Shown: positions 37,119-47,958 of the stretch, piece by piece | Layout of the letters: the number at the start of each line of letters is the position of its first letter | How positions within the stretch are numbered: position 1 is the stretch's first letter | DNA from: Enterococcus rotai | GTDB taxonomy: Bacteria; Bacillota; Bacilli; Lactobacillales; Enterococcaceae | DNA: 64,000 bases | Reading direction: 5' to 3' | Assembly (NCBI RefSeq): GCF_001465345.1 | Contig: NZ_CP013655.1 | Span: forward strand, 186,001-250,000 | Notes under the pieces: generated by a model | Told to the model about the DNA's origin: nothing | Database searches by the model: none | What the model saw: the letters and a program-made list of their open reading frames with translations, nothing else | Translations under genes and position numbers: made by a program

Positions 37119-37133
37119 TCTAAAATCCCTTTC

Positions 37134-38105
37134 TTACTCTTTCTCCATAAATTGTAAGGCTAGTGACGCAGCACCAATCACACCTGCTTCATTACCAAGC
37201 TGTGCTAGTTTGACTTGCGTACTGTTACGAACTTCTGGGAAAGTAAATTCTTCAAAATAGGTTTGAACACGGCTACGTAAAAATTCACCCGCCGCAGAAA
37301 CACCACCGCCAATAACCACACTTGATGGATTTAGTGTATTTCCCACATTACCGATTGCTAGACCTAAGAAATAACACACTTTATCAACCACCATTAAAGC
37401 AAATGGATCATCTGCTTGAGCATAATCAAAGACATCTTTACTTGAAACATCTTGACCGTCATCGATTGCTTGTTTCAACTCAGAATCGCCTGCATATTCT
37501 TCAGACATATGACGAGCAACTCGCACGACACCCGTTGCACTTGAAACAGTTTCTAGACAGCCGCGTTTACCGCAAGTACATTCAAAACCGCCAGGATCCA
37601 CAGTTACGTGCCCAATTTCTCCAGCACAACCATTAACGCCGTGTAACAAGTTGCCTTCTGCAATAATACCGCCGCCAACACCTGTACCGAGTGTGATGAA
37701 AACAACATCTGGATTATTTTCTCCAGCACCTTTCCAACGTTCACCTAAAGCGGCTACATTGGCATCATTGTCTAATACAAAAGGGATTCCAGTCGCTGTT
37801 TCAATTTGCGTTTTGACACTTTGTTTTTTGGTCCAGTTCAGATTATAAGCACCCACTACTGTTCCTTTTTTGATGTCTACACTACCAGGAGTACCCATGC
37901 CAATCCCAATAAAATCCTCATGTTTCATGTCATAAAGAGCGATTCGGTGGTTGATCGACTCAATGATATCCGGCACAATATGACTGCCTTCATCTAGAAT
38001 ATTGGTTTCAATACTCCACTTTTGCTGAACATCTCCATTAGTTGTTAAAATCGCAAACTTAATTGTTGTACCGCCTAAATCAATCCCAATCAATTTCTTG
38101 TCCAT
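37134..38105 (-). CDS. glcK: Glucokinase (ROK family)
   Basis: Phosphorylates glucose with ATP. It has N-terminal GIDLGGTTIKFAI, the sugar/ATP region TLGTGVGGGII, and the ROK zinc motif CTCGKRGCLE, which is diagnostic. The 323 residues are typical. The start codon follows the yqgQ stop with no gap (TAA-ATG). It lies in the conserved rhomboid-yqgQ-glcK-rhodanese order. Confidence 0.95.
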   Translation of the reverse strand: MDKKLIGIDLGGTTIKFAILTTNGDVQQKWSIETNILDEGSHIVPDIIESINHRIALYDMKHEDFIGIGMGTPGSVDIKKGTVVGAYNLNWTKKQSVKTQIETATGIPFVLDNDANVAALGERWKGAGENNPDVVFITLGTGVGGGIIAEGNLLHGVNGCAGEIGHVTVDPGGFECTCGKRGCLETVSSATGVVRVARHMSEEYAGDSELKQAIDDGQDVSSKDVFDYAQADDPFALMVVDKVCYFLGLAIGNVGNTLNPSSVVIGGGVSAAGEFLRSRVQTYFEEFTFPEVRNSTQVKLAQLGNEAGVIGAASLALQFMEKE

Positions 38106-38324
38106 TTACTCGGTTCCTTTCTCAGTCGCTCTGCTTTCTTCAATTCGATGTTCTCTTTGCAAGACACTTCTCGCATGAAGATACGTGTCTCGATCAATCA
38201 AGTGACCTTCATAAATATTTTTCAATTCAATCATCATCAACTCAATATCATAAATTCTGGCACCTACATAGATGTAAATTCCGAATTGTTTGAATAACTG
38301 CTGGACATCGTATAACGTTTCCAT
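38106..38324 (-). CDS. yqgQ: YqgQ family (DUF910) small protein
   Basis: 72 residues, helical, with the family signature LFKQFGIYIYVGARIYDIELM and a charged tail. Function is unknown. It lies immediately before glcK, as in Bacillus, with directly adjacent stop and start. Confidence 0.9.
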   Translation of the reverse strand: METLYDVQQLFKQFGIYIYVGARIYDIELMMIELKNIYEGHLIDRDTYLHARSVLQREHRIEESRATEKGTE

Positions 38325-38339
38325 TTAAGCACTTCCTTA

Positions 38340-39050
38340 TTATACAAGTAAACCGAATTTTTTCAAACCCAAGACTAAACAAACGCCTAATAAAAATACG
38401 AAAATAATTCCGGCAATGATCCGTTCATGGATATTAAACTCTTCTGAACGATCTGGAACAGCTAAAGCTGAGGCAACTAGCAGTCCGCCAAGCAATCCAC
38501 CAATATGTCCCATAATATCAACTGAGCTACTAAACAAGTTAAAAATTAAATTGATCCCGATAAACGTCGCATACCGTTGTACCATAAATGAAATTGCAGG
38601 GTTGTTCCTAAAATGACGACCTAAAATAACAAAAGCGCCAAATAGTCCAAATAATGCGGTACTTGCTCCAGCAGAAATACTGTTTGGTGATCCAAAAGTA
38701 AAACTAACGACATTTCCAGCAATACCACTTAATAAATAAATCAACAAGTAACGCCAGTGACCATAGATATTTTCTACCTGTGAACCTACATAGTATAGGG
38801 TCACCATATTTACTGCAAAATGTAGCCAGCCGATATGTAAAAACATCGGTGTAAAGAAACGCCAATATTCGTGTAAATACAGAATCTCTCCTCGAGACAT
38901 CGCTCCCCAGCGAATCAAAACTAAACTATTTTCTGATCCACCCGTCAATTCCATACCTAGAAAGACAATCGTGGTAATTCCAAGTAAAAGGTATGTCACC
39001 AACGGTTGCTTTAATAATCTCTTGATTTTCATTTGCGTTTGATAATTCAT
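38340..39050 (-). CDS. Rhomboid-family intramembrane serine protease
   Basis: 236 residues, six to seven membrane segments. The catalytic Ser is in SAGASTALFGLFG (S130, GxSxxxFG) and the His in DIMGHIGGLLGG (H182), with the WR loop motif HEYWRFFTPMFLHIGWLHF. It cleaves substrates within the membrane. Unlike B. subtilis GluP there are no C-terminal TPR repeats. It sits between the 5-FTHF cyclo-ligase and yqgQ genes. Confidence 0.93.
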   Translation of the reverse strand: MNYQTQMKIKRLLKQPLVTYLLLGITTIVFLGMELTGGSENSLVLIRWGAMSRGEILYLHEYWRFFTPMFLHIGWLHFAVNMVTLYYVGSQVENIYGHWRYLLIYLLSGIAGNVVSFTFGSPNSISAGASTALFGLFGAFVILGRHFRNNPAISFMVQRYATFIGINLIFNLFSSSVDIMGHIGGLLGGLLVASALAVPDRSEEFNIHERIIAGIIFVFLLGVCLVLGLKKFGLLV

Positions 39051-39059
39051 ATGTTCCTC

Positions 39060-39605
39060 CTAGCTGATAAATAATCGTTTTACAGGTAAATCAAAGGATT
39101 CCGCCTGCCAATTTTCCTGAATCTGTTCACTGAATACCAAACTGCATGTTTCCCCTTGATAATGCTGCAAGAAGCGATCATAAAATCCCCCGCCAAAACC
39201 AATTCGAAAGCCTTCATGGGTAAACACGATCCCTGGCACCACCACTAAATCAATTATTTCAGCCATTACTTCTGGCGCAGCTACCGGTTCGTCCACACCA
39301 AATGCGGATTTTTCAAAACGTGTTTTAGGGGTTACAGAATGAAATGTCAACTGTCGTGCCGTTCCTGCAATTGGCATTAGGATTTGTTTTTCTTCCTGCC
39401 AACCTCTATTGAGCAGAATATGGGTATCAAATTCAAAATCAAGTGGTTTCGTAATCGCAATCGTCTGGGCTTTTTGCCAAGCTGGATCGTTGAATAATGC
39501 TTGACTAATTTCTGTCTCTTTTTGCTCTTTCAGCACAGGATGATCATGAAGCCATTTCAGGTTTGCTAAACCTAATTTTCTTAACCGTACTTTTTCCACA
39601 TTCAC
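39060..39605 (-). CDS. 5-formyltetrahydrofolate cyclo-ligase
   Basis: Converts 5-formyl-THF to 5,10-methenyl-THF using ATP. It is 181 residues with the C-terminal signature DLVVVPGIVFTHEGFRIGFGGGFYDRFL, which includes the phosphate-binding GGGFYDR. It is the yqgN-like gene just upstream of the rhomboid gene, 9 bp apart. Confidence 0.93.
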   Translation of the reverse strand: MNVEKVRLRKLGLANLKWLHDHPVLKEQKETEISQALFNDPAWQKAQTIAITKPLDFEFDTHILLNRGWQEEKQILMPIAGTARQLTFHSVTPKTRFEKSAFGVDEPVAAPEVMAEIIDLVVVPGIVFTHEGFRIGFGGGFYDRFLQHYQGETCSLVFSEQIQENWQAESFDLPVKRLFIS

Positions 39606-39707
39606 GCCTCCTTAATCAGAAAAAATGCTACTATTTCTTAACATCTGATCGCTTTTTAACCTTACTTTGTAGTTTATAGAAAAACAGACCAAATAGCAAA
39701 CAGACTT

Positions 39708-40640
39708 CTAGCTTTTCACTCCAGAATCTAGTCTTTTTTTCAGCCAATTGCTGATTGCTTTATAAACCTCGATTTTTTCATTTTCAAACAAAATTTCATG
39801 GCGTAAGTCAGCAAATAAAACGAGTGATACATCCTTGATTCCAGCTTCATCTAGTTCTTTTGCGACTTTCCGTGGTCCTATACCAAAATCGCCTACTGGA
39901 TCTTGTTCACCACTAATAACCAAAATCGGTAAATCCTGATCAATGTTTTGGGCCCAACCATTTTGATTTGCGCCATCAACTAAACGAAATAACGTATAAA
40001 ACCCATTATTTGTAAATGTAAAACCCGTTAACGAATCAGTTTCATAATTTTTGACGTTTTCTTGATTTTTACTTAACCAATTAAAACGACCACTTTCTGG
40101 AAACTGTTTGCTAAAACTTCCAAAGGCCAGATGATCCAACCATTTATTTGTTTTTTTCGGTGCGGTAACATTCAATCCTTTCGTTAGCGAAAGAGCGAGC
40201 GGTAACATAGAGGCCTTTTTACCAGTTCCCATAAAAATCGCTCCGCTGATATCAGCTTTATATAATTGTAAATAATTTCGTAATGCAAAGGACCCCATAC
40301 TATGCCCTAACATAAAATGCGGCAAATCCGGATAATTATTCTCGATCCATTCTTTGATTTGATCAATATCGTCCAATACAAAGGTTATAGGTTCAGTTTC
40401 ACCAAAATATCCATGCTTTGATTCAGCTTCTAGTACAGATTGACCATGACCTAGATGATCATGTCCCACCACTACAAAGCCTAATTCGTTCAGGTACTTG
40501 GCAAAGTCATGATAGCGTTCAATATATTCTGCCATGCCATGAATGATTTGAACGGTTCCAACCTTCCCACCTTGAGGCTCCCAGCAGATAAAATGGCTTG
40601 TTGTTTTGTGATCTGATGACAAAAAAGTATTGTGTTTCAT
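39708..40640 (-). CDS. Alpha/beta hydrolase, monoacylglycerol-lipase-like
   Basis: 310 residues of the serine-aminopeptidase S33/hydrolase_4 type. The nucleophile elbow is LGHSMGSFALRNYL, with VGHDHLGHGQS before it, ISGEQDPVGD for the acid and LRHEILFE for the His. It is probably a lysophospholipase or lipase in the cytoplasm, as there is no signal peptide. ATG 40640 has GAGGG about 7 bases upstream, while the longer frame (to 40691) lacks a ribosome-binding site. Confidence 0.88.
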   Translation of the reverse strand: MKHNTFLSSDHKTTSHFICWEPQGGKVGTVQIIHGMAEYIERYHDFAKYLNELGFVVVGHDHLGHGQSVLEAESKHGYFGETEPITFVLDDIDQIKEWIENNYPDLPHFMLGHSMGSFALRNYLQLYKADISGAIFMGTGKKASMLPLALSLTKGLNVTAPKKTNKWLDHLAFGSFSKQFPESGRFNWLSKNQENVKNYETDSLTGFTFTNNGFYTLFRLVDGANQNGWAQNIDQDLPILVISGEQDPVGDFGIGPRKVAKELDEAGIKDVSLVLFADLRHEILFENEKIEVYKAISNWLKKRLDSGVKS

Positions 40641-40743
40641 ATTTTTCCCTCTTCTCAATTGATACATTTTATTATAATGTATTCTTAGCAAATGAAATAG
40701 TCAAATGTGCATTTTCTTTTATGATTATTTAGAAGGAGAAAAA

Positions 40744-41289
40744 ATGAAAATTCAACTGATTGGAGCATCTGGTACAGGAAAAAGCACCTTAGCACGTTAT
40801 ATTGCTGAAAAAGAACAAATTAAATGGATTGATACGGATCACTATCTTTGGAAGGATGAGACTTTTTCAGAGAAACACCCAATCGAGCAACGACTAAAAA
40901 TGTATGAACATGACCGAAACGAATTTGATCAATTGGTGGTCTCTGGTTCTGTTTTTTCCTGGAACCCTACCAGTTTTACTGATCGTGATTTATTGGTCTT
41001 CCTTACACTAGATGATGAACAACGGTTTGAGCGTCTGATAAAAAGAGAAATAGTTAGAGGCGGTACTACTTCACTTTGGTTAAATGAACAAGGAAACCAA
41101 ACCAACGACTTTTTGGAGTGGTGTAAAACTTATTATACCGCTAAAAGCTCCTCTGATATTGGGACATTTGCTGAACATAAGTATCAAATTGCTCAGTCTA
41201 AAAGTCCTGTTTTAAAACTCGACAGTAACCAATCACTCGAGATTTTATACCGGGAGATTATAAAATATTTACAAAGAAACCCTTTATGA
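40744..41289 (+). CDS. P-loop kinase-like protein (adenylate-kinase/FlaR-like)
   Basis: 181 residues with Walker A GASGTGKSTLARYI at the N-terminus, then DTDHYLW and a lid-like Arg segment (RLIKREIVRGGTTS). This resembles small nucleotide kinases and 'topology modulation' (FlaR-type) proteins. The substrate is unknown. ATG 40744 follows AGAAGGAGAAAAA. The gene is divergent from the hydrolase gene. Confidence 0.8.
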   Translation: MKIQLIGASGTGKSTLARYIAEKEQIKWIDTDHYLWKDETFSEKHPIEQRLKMYEHDRNEFDQLVVSGSVFSWNPTSFTDRDLLVFLTLDDEQRFERLIKREIVRGGTTSLWLNEQGNQTNDFLEWCKTYYTAKSSSDIGTFAEHKYQIAQSKSPVLKLDSNQSLEILYREIIKYLQRNPL

Positions 41290-41318
41290 CTTGATTTTCA
41301 CTAGTCATAAAGGGTTAT
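41277..41318. terminator. Bidirectional terminator, kinase / Na-Pi transporter
   Basis: Stem AACCCTTTATGAC / GTCATAAAGGGTT. The left arm contains the kinase stop codon. Confidence 0.82.
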
Positions 41319-41319
41319 T

Positions 41320-43053
41320 TTATTCTGGTATTGGAACTGTAATCACAGGATTTACCGATTGATCCACTACGATTTCTTCCGTTCCATAACGTTCACCTAA
41401 AACATATTTAGCCATATGAATCGTTCGGTCACTCATCCGTTCTAAGTTAGATGCTGTATCAATAAATAAAACACCATCTGCTGCCCGACCTTTGCCACTA
41501 TTCATTATTGAAATATATTTTTTGCGCAGTTTTTTGACCATCTGATCGATTTGTTCTTCCCTATTTAACATATGAGCAGCCATCTCTTTATCGTCATTTT
41601 CAAAAACAATTAAAGAATCGCGGATGTTTTTCAAGACTTTTTCAAATAACTCGATCACATCTTCATCATACAAAATCAGCGTCTCACGATCAGATACCTT
41701 CCCTGCTTTCTTCTCTTTCGCTTTTTGTTTTTTTTCAAGATGAATCGCTTCATTGAGATTCTGAATAATATTGCGACAATGATCGCCGATTCGTTCTAAA
41801 TCCTTGGTTAATTCCAGCATCATCGTTTGTTCATGACTTTCTGAAAGCGTCAATTCTGTCGCTGAGAGCTGGACTAAATATTCAGTCAAACGATTATCAA
41901 TATCATTGATCGCGGTTTCATACTGACTCGCATTTTCCATATCAATAGTATCTTGCTTTTCATAATAGGCTTTCGTTGCTTCAAAGGCGCCTAAAACATA
42001 TTCCCCCATTTGTAAAAGCTCTATTTTTGCTTGATTCAACGCTAAAGCTGCTGAATTTTGGATAATAGATTCATTTAAATTAGAGGGTTTGAAATCGATA
42101 CTTTTATCTTTCCCTGGGATGATTTTACGGACAAGTAATTCGATTTTATCAATAAACCAAAATTGAATCAGTAAATTAGAGACATTGAACAGACCATGAG
42201 CCACAGCAATTTGCATAGCTGGTTTTAAATTAAGCACATCGGAAATGCGCACAACGACCGCTGTAAACGGCGTCAGTAATGTTGTAAAAATAATTGCACC
42301 AACAAGATTAAAGATCACGTGAGAAGCTGCAGTCCGCTTAGCCGCAACACTAACGCCTAAGGCCGCAATGACAGCCGTGATCGTTGTTCCAATATTATCT
42401 CCAAATAAGATGGGTAATACTGACCCGATTGCTAAGCTTCCCTGACTATATAACTGCTGTAAAATTCCGATCGTAGCGCTAGAACTTTGTAAAACCATCG
42501 TCAGCAACGTCCCAATGCCCACACCTAAAATAGGATGGTGAGATACATTGACCATTAAATCAGCAAACTGAGGCAAAGTACTTAACGGCGCCATGCCTTC
42601 CCCCATTAATTTCAGTCCATAAAATAAACAACCAAAACCAAAAACGATTTGACCAATATTATTGACCCGCTCTCTTTTGAAAAAGAAAAGCAGAATCGAT
42701 CCTACACCAATGATTGGCAAGGAATAGGAACTTAGATTAAAGCCAATGATAAAAGCCGTCACCGTTGTTCCAACATTAGCACCCATGATCACACCGATTG
42801 CCTGACGTAATGACATAAAACCAACACTCACCAAGCCTACAGTCAAGACCGTCGTACCAGAACTACTTTGAATAATCGCCGTCACGATCAAACCCGCTAA
42901 GACCGATCTTAAAGGGGTGGATGTAAAGGTATTCAAAATCTCCCGTAACGAATCTCCCGCAGACTTTTGCAGACCATCCCCCATATACTTCATACCAAAT
43001 AGAAAAATCCCTAATCCTCCGAGAAAAGGAAACAAAATTTCTTGATAGGACAC
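41320..43053 (-). CDS. Na+/phosphate cotransporter family protein with PhoU-like domain
   Basis: 577 residues. The N-terminal half is a membrane transporter with the duplicated QSSSGTT / QSSSATIG motifs (about residues 62 and 190) diagnostic of NptA/SLC34-type Na/Pi carriers. A cytoplasmic C-terminal PhoU-like helical domain (about 340-560) contains the repeated Glu/Asp-rich metal segments (LTKDLERIGDHCRNI, DTASNLERMSDRTIH). It imports phosphate or acts in phosphate sensing. Two hairpin elements lie just upstream. Confidence 0.92.
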   Translation of the reverse strand: MSYQEILFPFLGGLGIFLFGMKYMGDGLQKSAGDSLREILNTFTSTPLRSVLAGLIVTAIIQSSSGTTVLTVGLVSVGFMSLRQAIGVIMGANVGTTVTAFIIGFNLSSYSLPIIGVGSILLFFFKRERVNNIGQIVFGFGCLFYGLKLMGEGMAPLSTLPQFADLMVNVSHHPILGVGIGTLLTMVLQSSSATIGILQQLYSQGSLAIGSVLPILFGDNIGTTITAVIAALGVSVAAKRTAASHVIFNLVGAIIFTTLLTPFTAVVVRISDVLNLKPAMQIAVAHGLFNVSNLLIQFWFIDKIELLVRKIIPGKDKSIDFKPSNLNESIIQNSAALALNQAKIELLQMGEYVLGAFEATKAYYEKQDTIDMENASQYETAINDIDNRLTEYLVQLSATELTLSESHEQTMMLELTKDLERIGDHCRNIIQNLNEAIHLEKKQKAKEKKAGKVSDRETLILYDEDVIELFEKVLKNIRDSLIVFENDDKEMAAHMLNREEQIDQMVKKLRKKYISIMNSGKGRAADGVLFIDTASNLERMSDRTIHMAKYVLGERYGTEEIVVDQSVNPVITVPIPE

Positions 43054-43073
43054 ACCTGTTCCTCCTTTATTTT

Positions 43074-43190
43074 AAAAGCTGAATGAGCTCAGTCAGCCTT
43101 GACAGGAAAATAGGAAAAATAGAATGTGACGCTTTTTGCCACAATCGATTTTTATCTTTTTCCCGAAAGGCTAGCTCATGAAGCTAGATA
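43074..43190 (+). repeat. Dispersed hairpin element, copy H
   Basis: Begins AAAAGCTGAATGAGCTCAG and ends CATGAAGCTAGATA. The inner stem is AAAAAT-GA-TGTGAC / GCCACA-TC-ATTTTT around GCTTTTT. The outer arms are TGAGCT and AGCCTT with AAGGCT and AGCTCA, a compensated pair different from copy D. Confidence 0.83.
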
Positions 43191-43195
43191 GATTG

Positions 43196-43310
43196 AAAAG
43201 CGTAGCGGGCTCGTTTAGCTCCGACTGAAAAATAGGAAAACATGACTGTGATGCTCTTTGTCAGATTCAGGTTTTCTCTTTTTTCCGAGATGCTGCCCCA
43301 CTAAACTAAC
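43196..43310 (+). repeat. Dispersed hairpin element, copy I (3' end decayed)
   Basis: Begins AAAAGCGTAGCGGGCTCG, with inner stem AAAACATGA-TGTGA / TCAGA-TCAGGTTTT around GCTCTTT. The 3' end reads ...CCCCACTAAACTAACT instead of TAGCTAGAT. Nothing else is seen in 43311-43430. Confidence 0.72.
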
Positions 43311-43433
43311 TATTTAAATAATAAACTCCTTTTTAAGAGTACAAAAAAACAAGCCTCTTGTAAATAAATTATTGTTTTTTTTCATCATAAACTTAATTCT
43401 GTTTAACACAATATTGTCACTGTAAACAAAAAA

Positions 43434-43468
43434 AAGAGTTGGGAAACGTACGTTTCTCAACTCCGAAT
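43434..43468 (-). terminator. Terminator after glpF
   Basis: Stem GAGTTG-GAAACG / CGTTTC-CAACTC, followed on the minus strand by TTTTTTTTG. Confidence 0.85.
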
Positions 43469-43480
43469 AAAAAATCAAAC

Positions 43481-44200
43481 TCAAACCATCATCATATAAA
43501 CGCCCGCAGCCACTGCTGCACCAATCACAGGACCAACGATTGGAACCCATGAATAAGCCCAATCAGAATCACCTTTGGTTGGAATCGGTAACAATTGATG
43601 TGCTAAACGCGGACCAAAATCACGTGCTGGATTGATTGCATAGCCTGTCGGTCCACCTAGAGATAAACCAATCGATAAAATCAGCGCCCCAACAACTAAT
43701 GGATTTAAACCATCTGTAAAGTTATGTTGTGAAAATGAAAGTAAGCCTAAAACTAAAACAAATGTTCCAATCACTTCGGTCACCATATTTGCTGGATAAT
43801 TGCGAATTGCTGGCCCCGTGGCAAAGGTTCCTAAAACGGCACCTTGGTCCTCCGTTACTTGCCAATGCGGTAAATAAGCCAACCACACCAAGACTGCCCC
43901 GACTACTGCTCCAAGTACTTGTGCTACAATAAACGGTACAACTAGACTCCATTCAAAACTACCAGTCATCGCCATTGCGATCGTAACTGCTGGATTCAAG
44001 TGCGCTGGTCCCATATATCCCGCGACATAAACCGCGATAGTAACTGCCATTGCCCAGCCAAAAGCAATCACGATCCAACCAGACGCTTCAGCCTTACTTT
44101 TCTTTAGATTGACTGCCGCACACACTCCATCTCCTAAAAGAATCAAAATCATCGTTCCTAAAAACTCACTGAAAATCTGTGTCATATTTGAAGTATCCAT
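43481..44200 (-). CDS. glpF: Glycerol uptake facilitator
   Basis: 239-residue aquaglyceroporin with six membrane segments and two half-helix motifs, HLNPAVTIA and AINPARDFG. The Asp after NPAR marks a glycerol-conducting rather than a water-only channel. It starts one base after the glpO stop and is the last gene of glpK-glpO-glpF. Confidence 0.94.
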   Translation of the reverse strand: MDTSNMTQIFSEFLGTMILILLGDGVCAAVNLKKSKAEASGWIVIAFGWAMAVTIAVYVAGYMGPAHLNPAVTIAMAMTGSFEWSLVVPFIVAQVLGAVVGAVLVWLAYLPHWQVTEDQGAVLGTFATGPAIRNYPANMVTEVIGTFVLVLGLLSFSQHNFTDGLNPLVVGALILSIGLSLGGPTGYAINPARDFGPRLAHQLLPIPTKGDSDWAYSWVPIVGPVIGAAVAAGVYMMMV

Positions 44201-44201
44201 T

Positions 44202-46046
44202 TTACTTCGTCCCTTCTTTCAATGTACTCAAGTCAGATTCTGCGATCAATTGATTTAATTCAGTCGTATAATATTCCTTTTGTTCTTCAGACCAATGATG
44301 ATAATGACTCATTTCGGAAATCACACCTTGTTTGACTTCATCTAGCGTGTCTCTCATGAAAAGTAAATGATTGGTTCTACGAACAAGATAGTCTGCAGGT
44401 GTTAAAACCATTTCATTTTCTAACGCATAATGTAGTGCTAGTGTTTCAACTAAACTTAAACCTGTGACTGGTTCAGTTGTCGTAATTTTTTCAAAAAGTT
44501 CAGTAACATTTGAACCATAAAGGTGAGCAAGATACTCTGCCTCTTCTTGACTCAAACCTTGTTCCATCCCAATTTTCGCAAGCGCTATCAGTTCTGTTTC
44601 TACATTTGCCGCATCAAGATTGCCTCCTGAAACAGGATACGTTTTAGAATCGATCAGCTGGAACTCACTACTAAATTCTGCTTTCAAAATTCGTTGAATT
44701 TCTTTTAATGCACCTTCAGCCATTTTACGGTAATCTGTGATTTTTCCACCTGATAGTGTTAGCAAACCATCGTCTGAGCGCTCCAGTAGGCTACCACGAG
44801 AAACTGCCGAAGGATTTTCTTTACTCTCTGCCAGTGAATCTTCTAGATGATTCAAGACATTTTCTACATCAAAACGGCTTGCTTGTTGATTTTTATACTT
44901 AGCAACGATATCAATGACTTGATCAAAGCTTTCATCAGAAACCTTACCATTATTCCCACCGTTATAATCTGACCCGCCATTTTCGGAAATCAAGGGTCTA
45001 AGACCTGCCCAGCTTGCTTCGATATCATCAATCGTCACATGTGCCTTAGGATAATGGCTATTGACAATTTCCAATAAATAATCAACATCTTCTTGCGTAA
45101 CCGTAGGATGTTCATAATCTCCTGTATAGTCTGTATCCGTTGTACCAAAATAGGTTTTTTTCTCTCTAGGAACCACGAAAACCATCCGACCATCATGTTT
45201 TCCAGTATCAAAATACGTTGGTTGTGGTACATGTAACTTACTACTATCAACAACAAGGTGAATCCCTTTTGTCGGGCGCATTTGTGGTACTAATTTTTCT
45301 TTCATGTCCAGACCACGAACCTTATCGGACCAAGGTCCCGTCGTATTAATCACAACTTTAGCCTTGATATCAAACTGTTCACCTGTCATTAAATCTTCTG
45401 CTTTTACACCAATGATTTTTCCTTGATCATTTTGAATAAAACCGACAGCTTTCACCTTGCTGACCATCAACCCGCCATCTGAAGCAGCTCTTTTAATATT
45501 TTCAATTACAAGGCGAGCATCATTATTTCTAAAATCTAGATACACACCACCACCTTGTAGCCCTTCACTTTTTAATTGTGGCTCTCTTTCCAGCACTTCT
45601 TCTTTCGTCAATGTGTAATTTTCATATTTTGTGCCAATCACATTCGCTAAACGATCATACAAGTCCATCGCTACTTTGACAGAAAACATATTAAAGGTTG
45701 CTTTTGGCTCATCGTAGATCGGTAAAAGCATGGGATCTGGCTTAGGAATATGGGGTGCAATTGCTTGAACTACTGCCCGCTCTTGGACAGTGTCTGCAAC
45801 AACCTCTACATCAAAATTTTTCAAATAACGAATGCCACCATGAACTAATTTAGTTGAACGTGAAGAAGTTCCTTCAGCAAAATCCTGCATTTCGATTAAC
45901 CCTGTTTTCATACCCGCAGCACTTGCTTGCAAGGCAACCCCAGCGCCTGTAATACCACCGCCAATGATCAATAAATCTAATTCTTCAGACTTCATCTGTT
46001 CAATAGATGTTTGTCTTGTTTTACTTGAAAATGACATACCACTCAC
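44202..46046 (-). CDS. glpO: Alpha-glycerophosphate oxidase
   Basis: Oxidises glycerol-3-phosphate to dihydroxyacetone phosphate with O2, producing H2O2. It is an FAD enzyme of 614 residues with the N-terminal GGGITGAGVALQA. RSTKLVHGGIRYLKNFD, TTGPWSDKV and WAGLRPLI are typical of the GlpD/GlpO family. The length, including an insert near residue 370, fits the lactic-acid-bacterial oxidase rather than the quinone-linked dehydrogenase. It lies between glpK and glpF, the enterococcal order. Confidence 0.93.
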   Translation of the reverse strand: MSGMSFSSKTRQTSIEQMKSEELDLLIIGGGITGAGVALQASAAGMKTGLIEMQDFAEGTSSRSTKLVHGGIRYLKNFDVEVVADTVQERAVVQAIAPHIPKPDPMLLPIYDEPKATFNMFSVKVAMDLYDRLANVIGTKYENYTLTKEEVLEREPQLKSEGLQGGGVYLDFRNNDARLVIENIKRAASDGGLMVSKVKAVGFIQNDQGKIIGVKAEDLMTGEQFDIKAKVVINTTGPWSDKVRGLDMKEKLVPQMRPTKGIHLVVDSSKLHVPQPTYFDTGKHDGRMVFVVPREKKTYFGTTDTDYTGDYEHPTVTQEDVDYLLEIVNSHYPKAHVTIDDIEASWAGLRPLISENGGSDYNGGNNGKVSDESFDQVIDIVAKYKNQQASRFDVENVLNHLEDSLAESKENPSAVSRGSLLERSDDGLLTLSGGKITDYRKMAEGALKEIQRILKAEFSSEFQLIDSKTYPVSGGNLDAANVETELIALAKIGMEQGLSQEEAEYLAHLYGSNVTELFEKITTTEPVTGLSLVETLALHYALENEMVLTPADYLVRRTNHLLFMRDTLDEVKQGVISEMSHYHHWSEEQKEYYTTELNQLIAESDLSTLKEGTK

Positions 46047-46054
46047 TTCTTCCC

Positions 46055-47757
<1,703 letters not shown>

Positions 47758-47781
47758 ACTATATAGTAATAAAGCCTCTCT

Positions 47782-47796
47782 TTGAAAACGCTTTAT
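47782..47796 (-). promoter_or_regulatory. Candidate cre site (CcpA) upstream of glpK
   Basis: TTGAAAACGCTTTAT matches the cre consensus WTGNAANCGNWNNCW at all but one defined position. It lies about 220 bp upstream of glpK, before the hairpin element. Carbon catabolite control of glycerol use is known for the family. No confident -35/-10 pair was found here. Confidence 0.5.
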
Positions 47797-47901
47797 ATTT
47801 TATGTATTCATAATAATCGCAAATGACATCTTAAAAACGTCATCTTTTTTTTTATTTCAGAAATAATTGAAAGTTTTTGCGCATTCCCTTGTCTCATCAG
47901 T

Positions 47902-47952
47902 AACAAGCCCGAAAATAAAATAGCCAACTATTTTTGTTTTTGGGCTTGTTCT
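47902..47952. terminator. Hairpin after Mga-type regulator gene
   Basis: Stem AACAAGCCC...AATAG / CTATT...GGGCTTGTT. Confidence 0.65.
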
Positions 47953-47958
47953 TTTAAC

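Noticed and set aside
47820-47853. ATGAC/GTCAT hairpin followed by a T-run as a plus-strand terminator
   Set aside because: There is no plus-strand gene upstream of it; the stem is only five base pairs and could be chance in AT-rich DNA.
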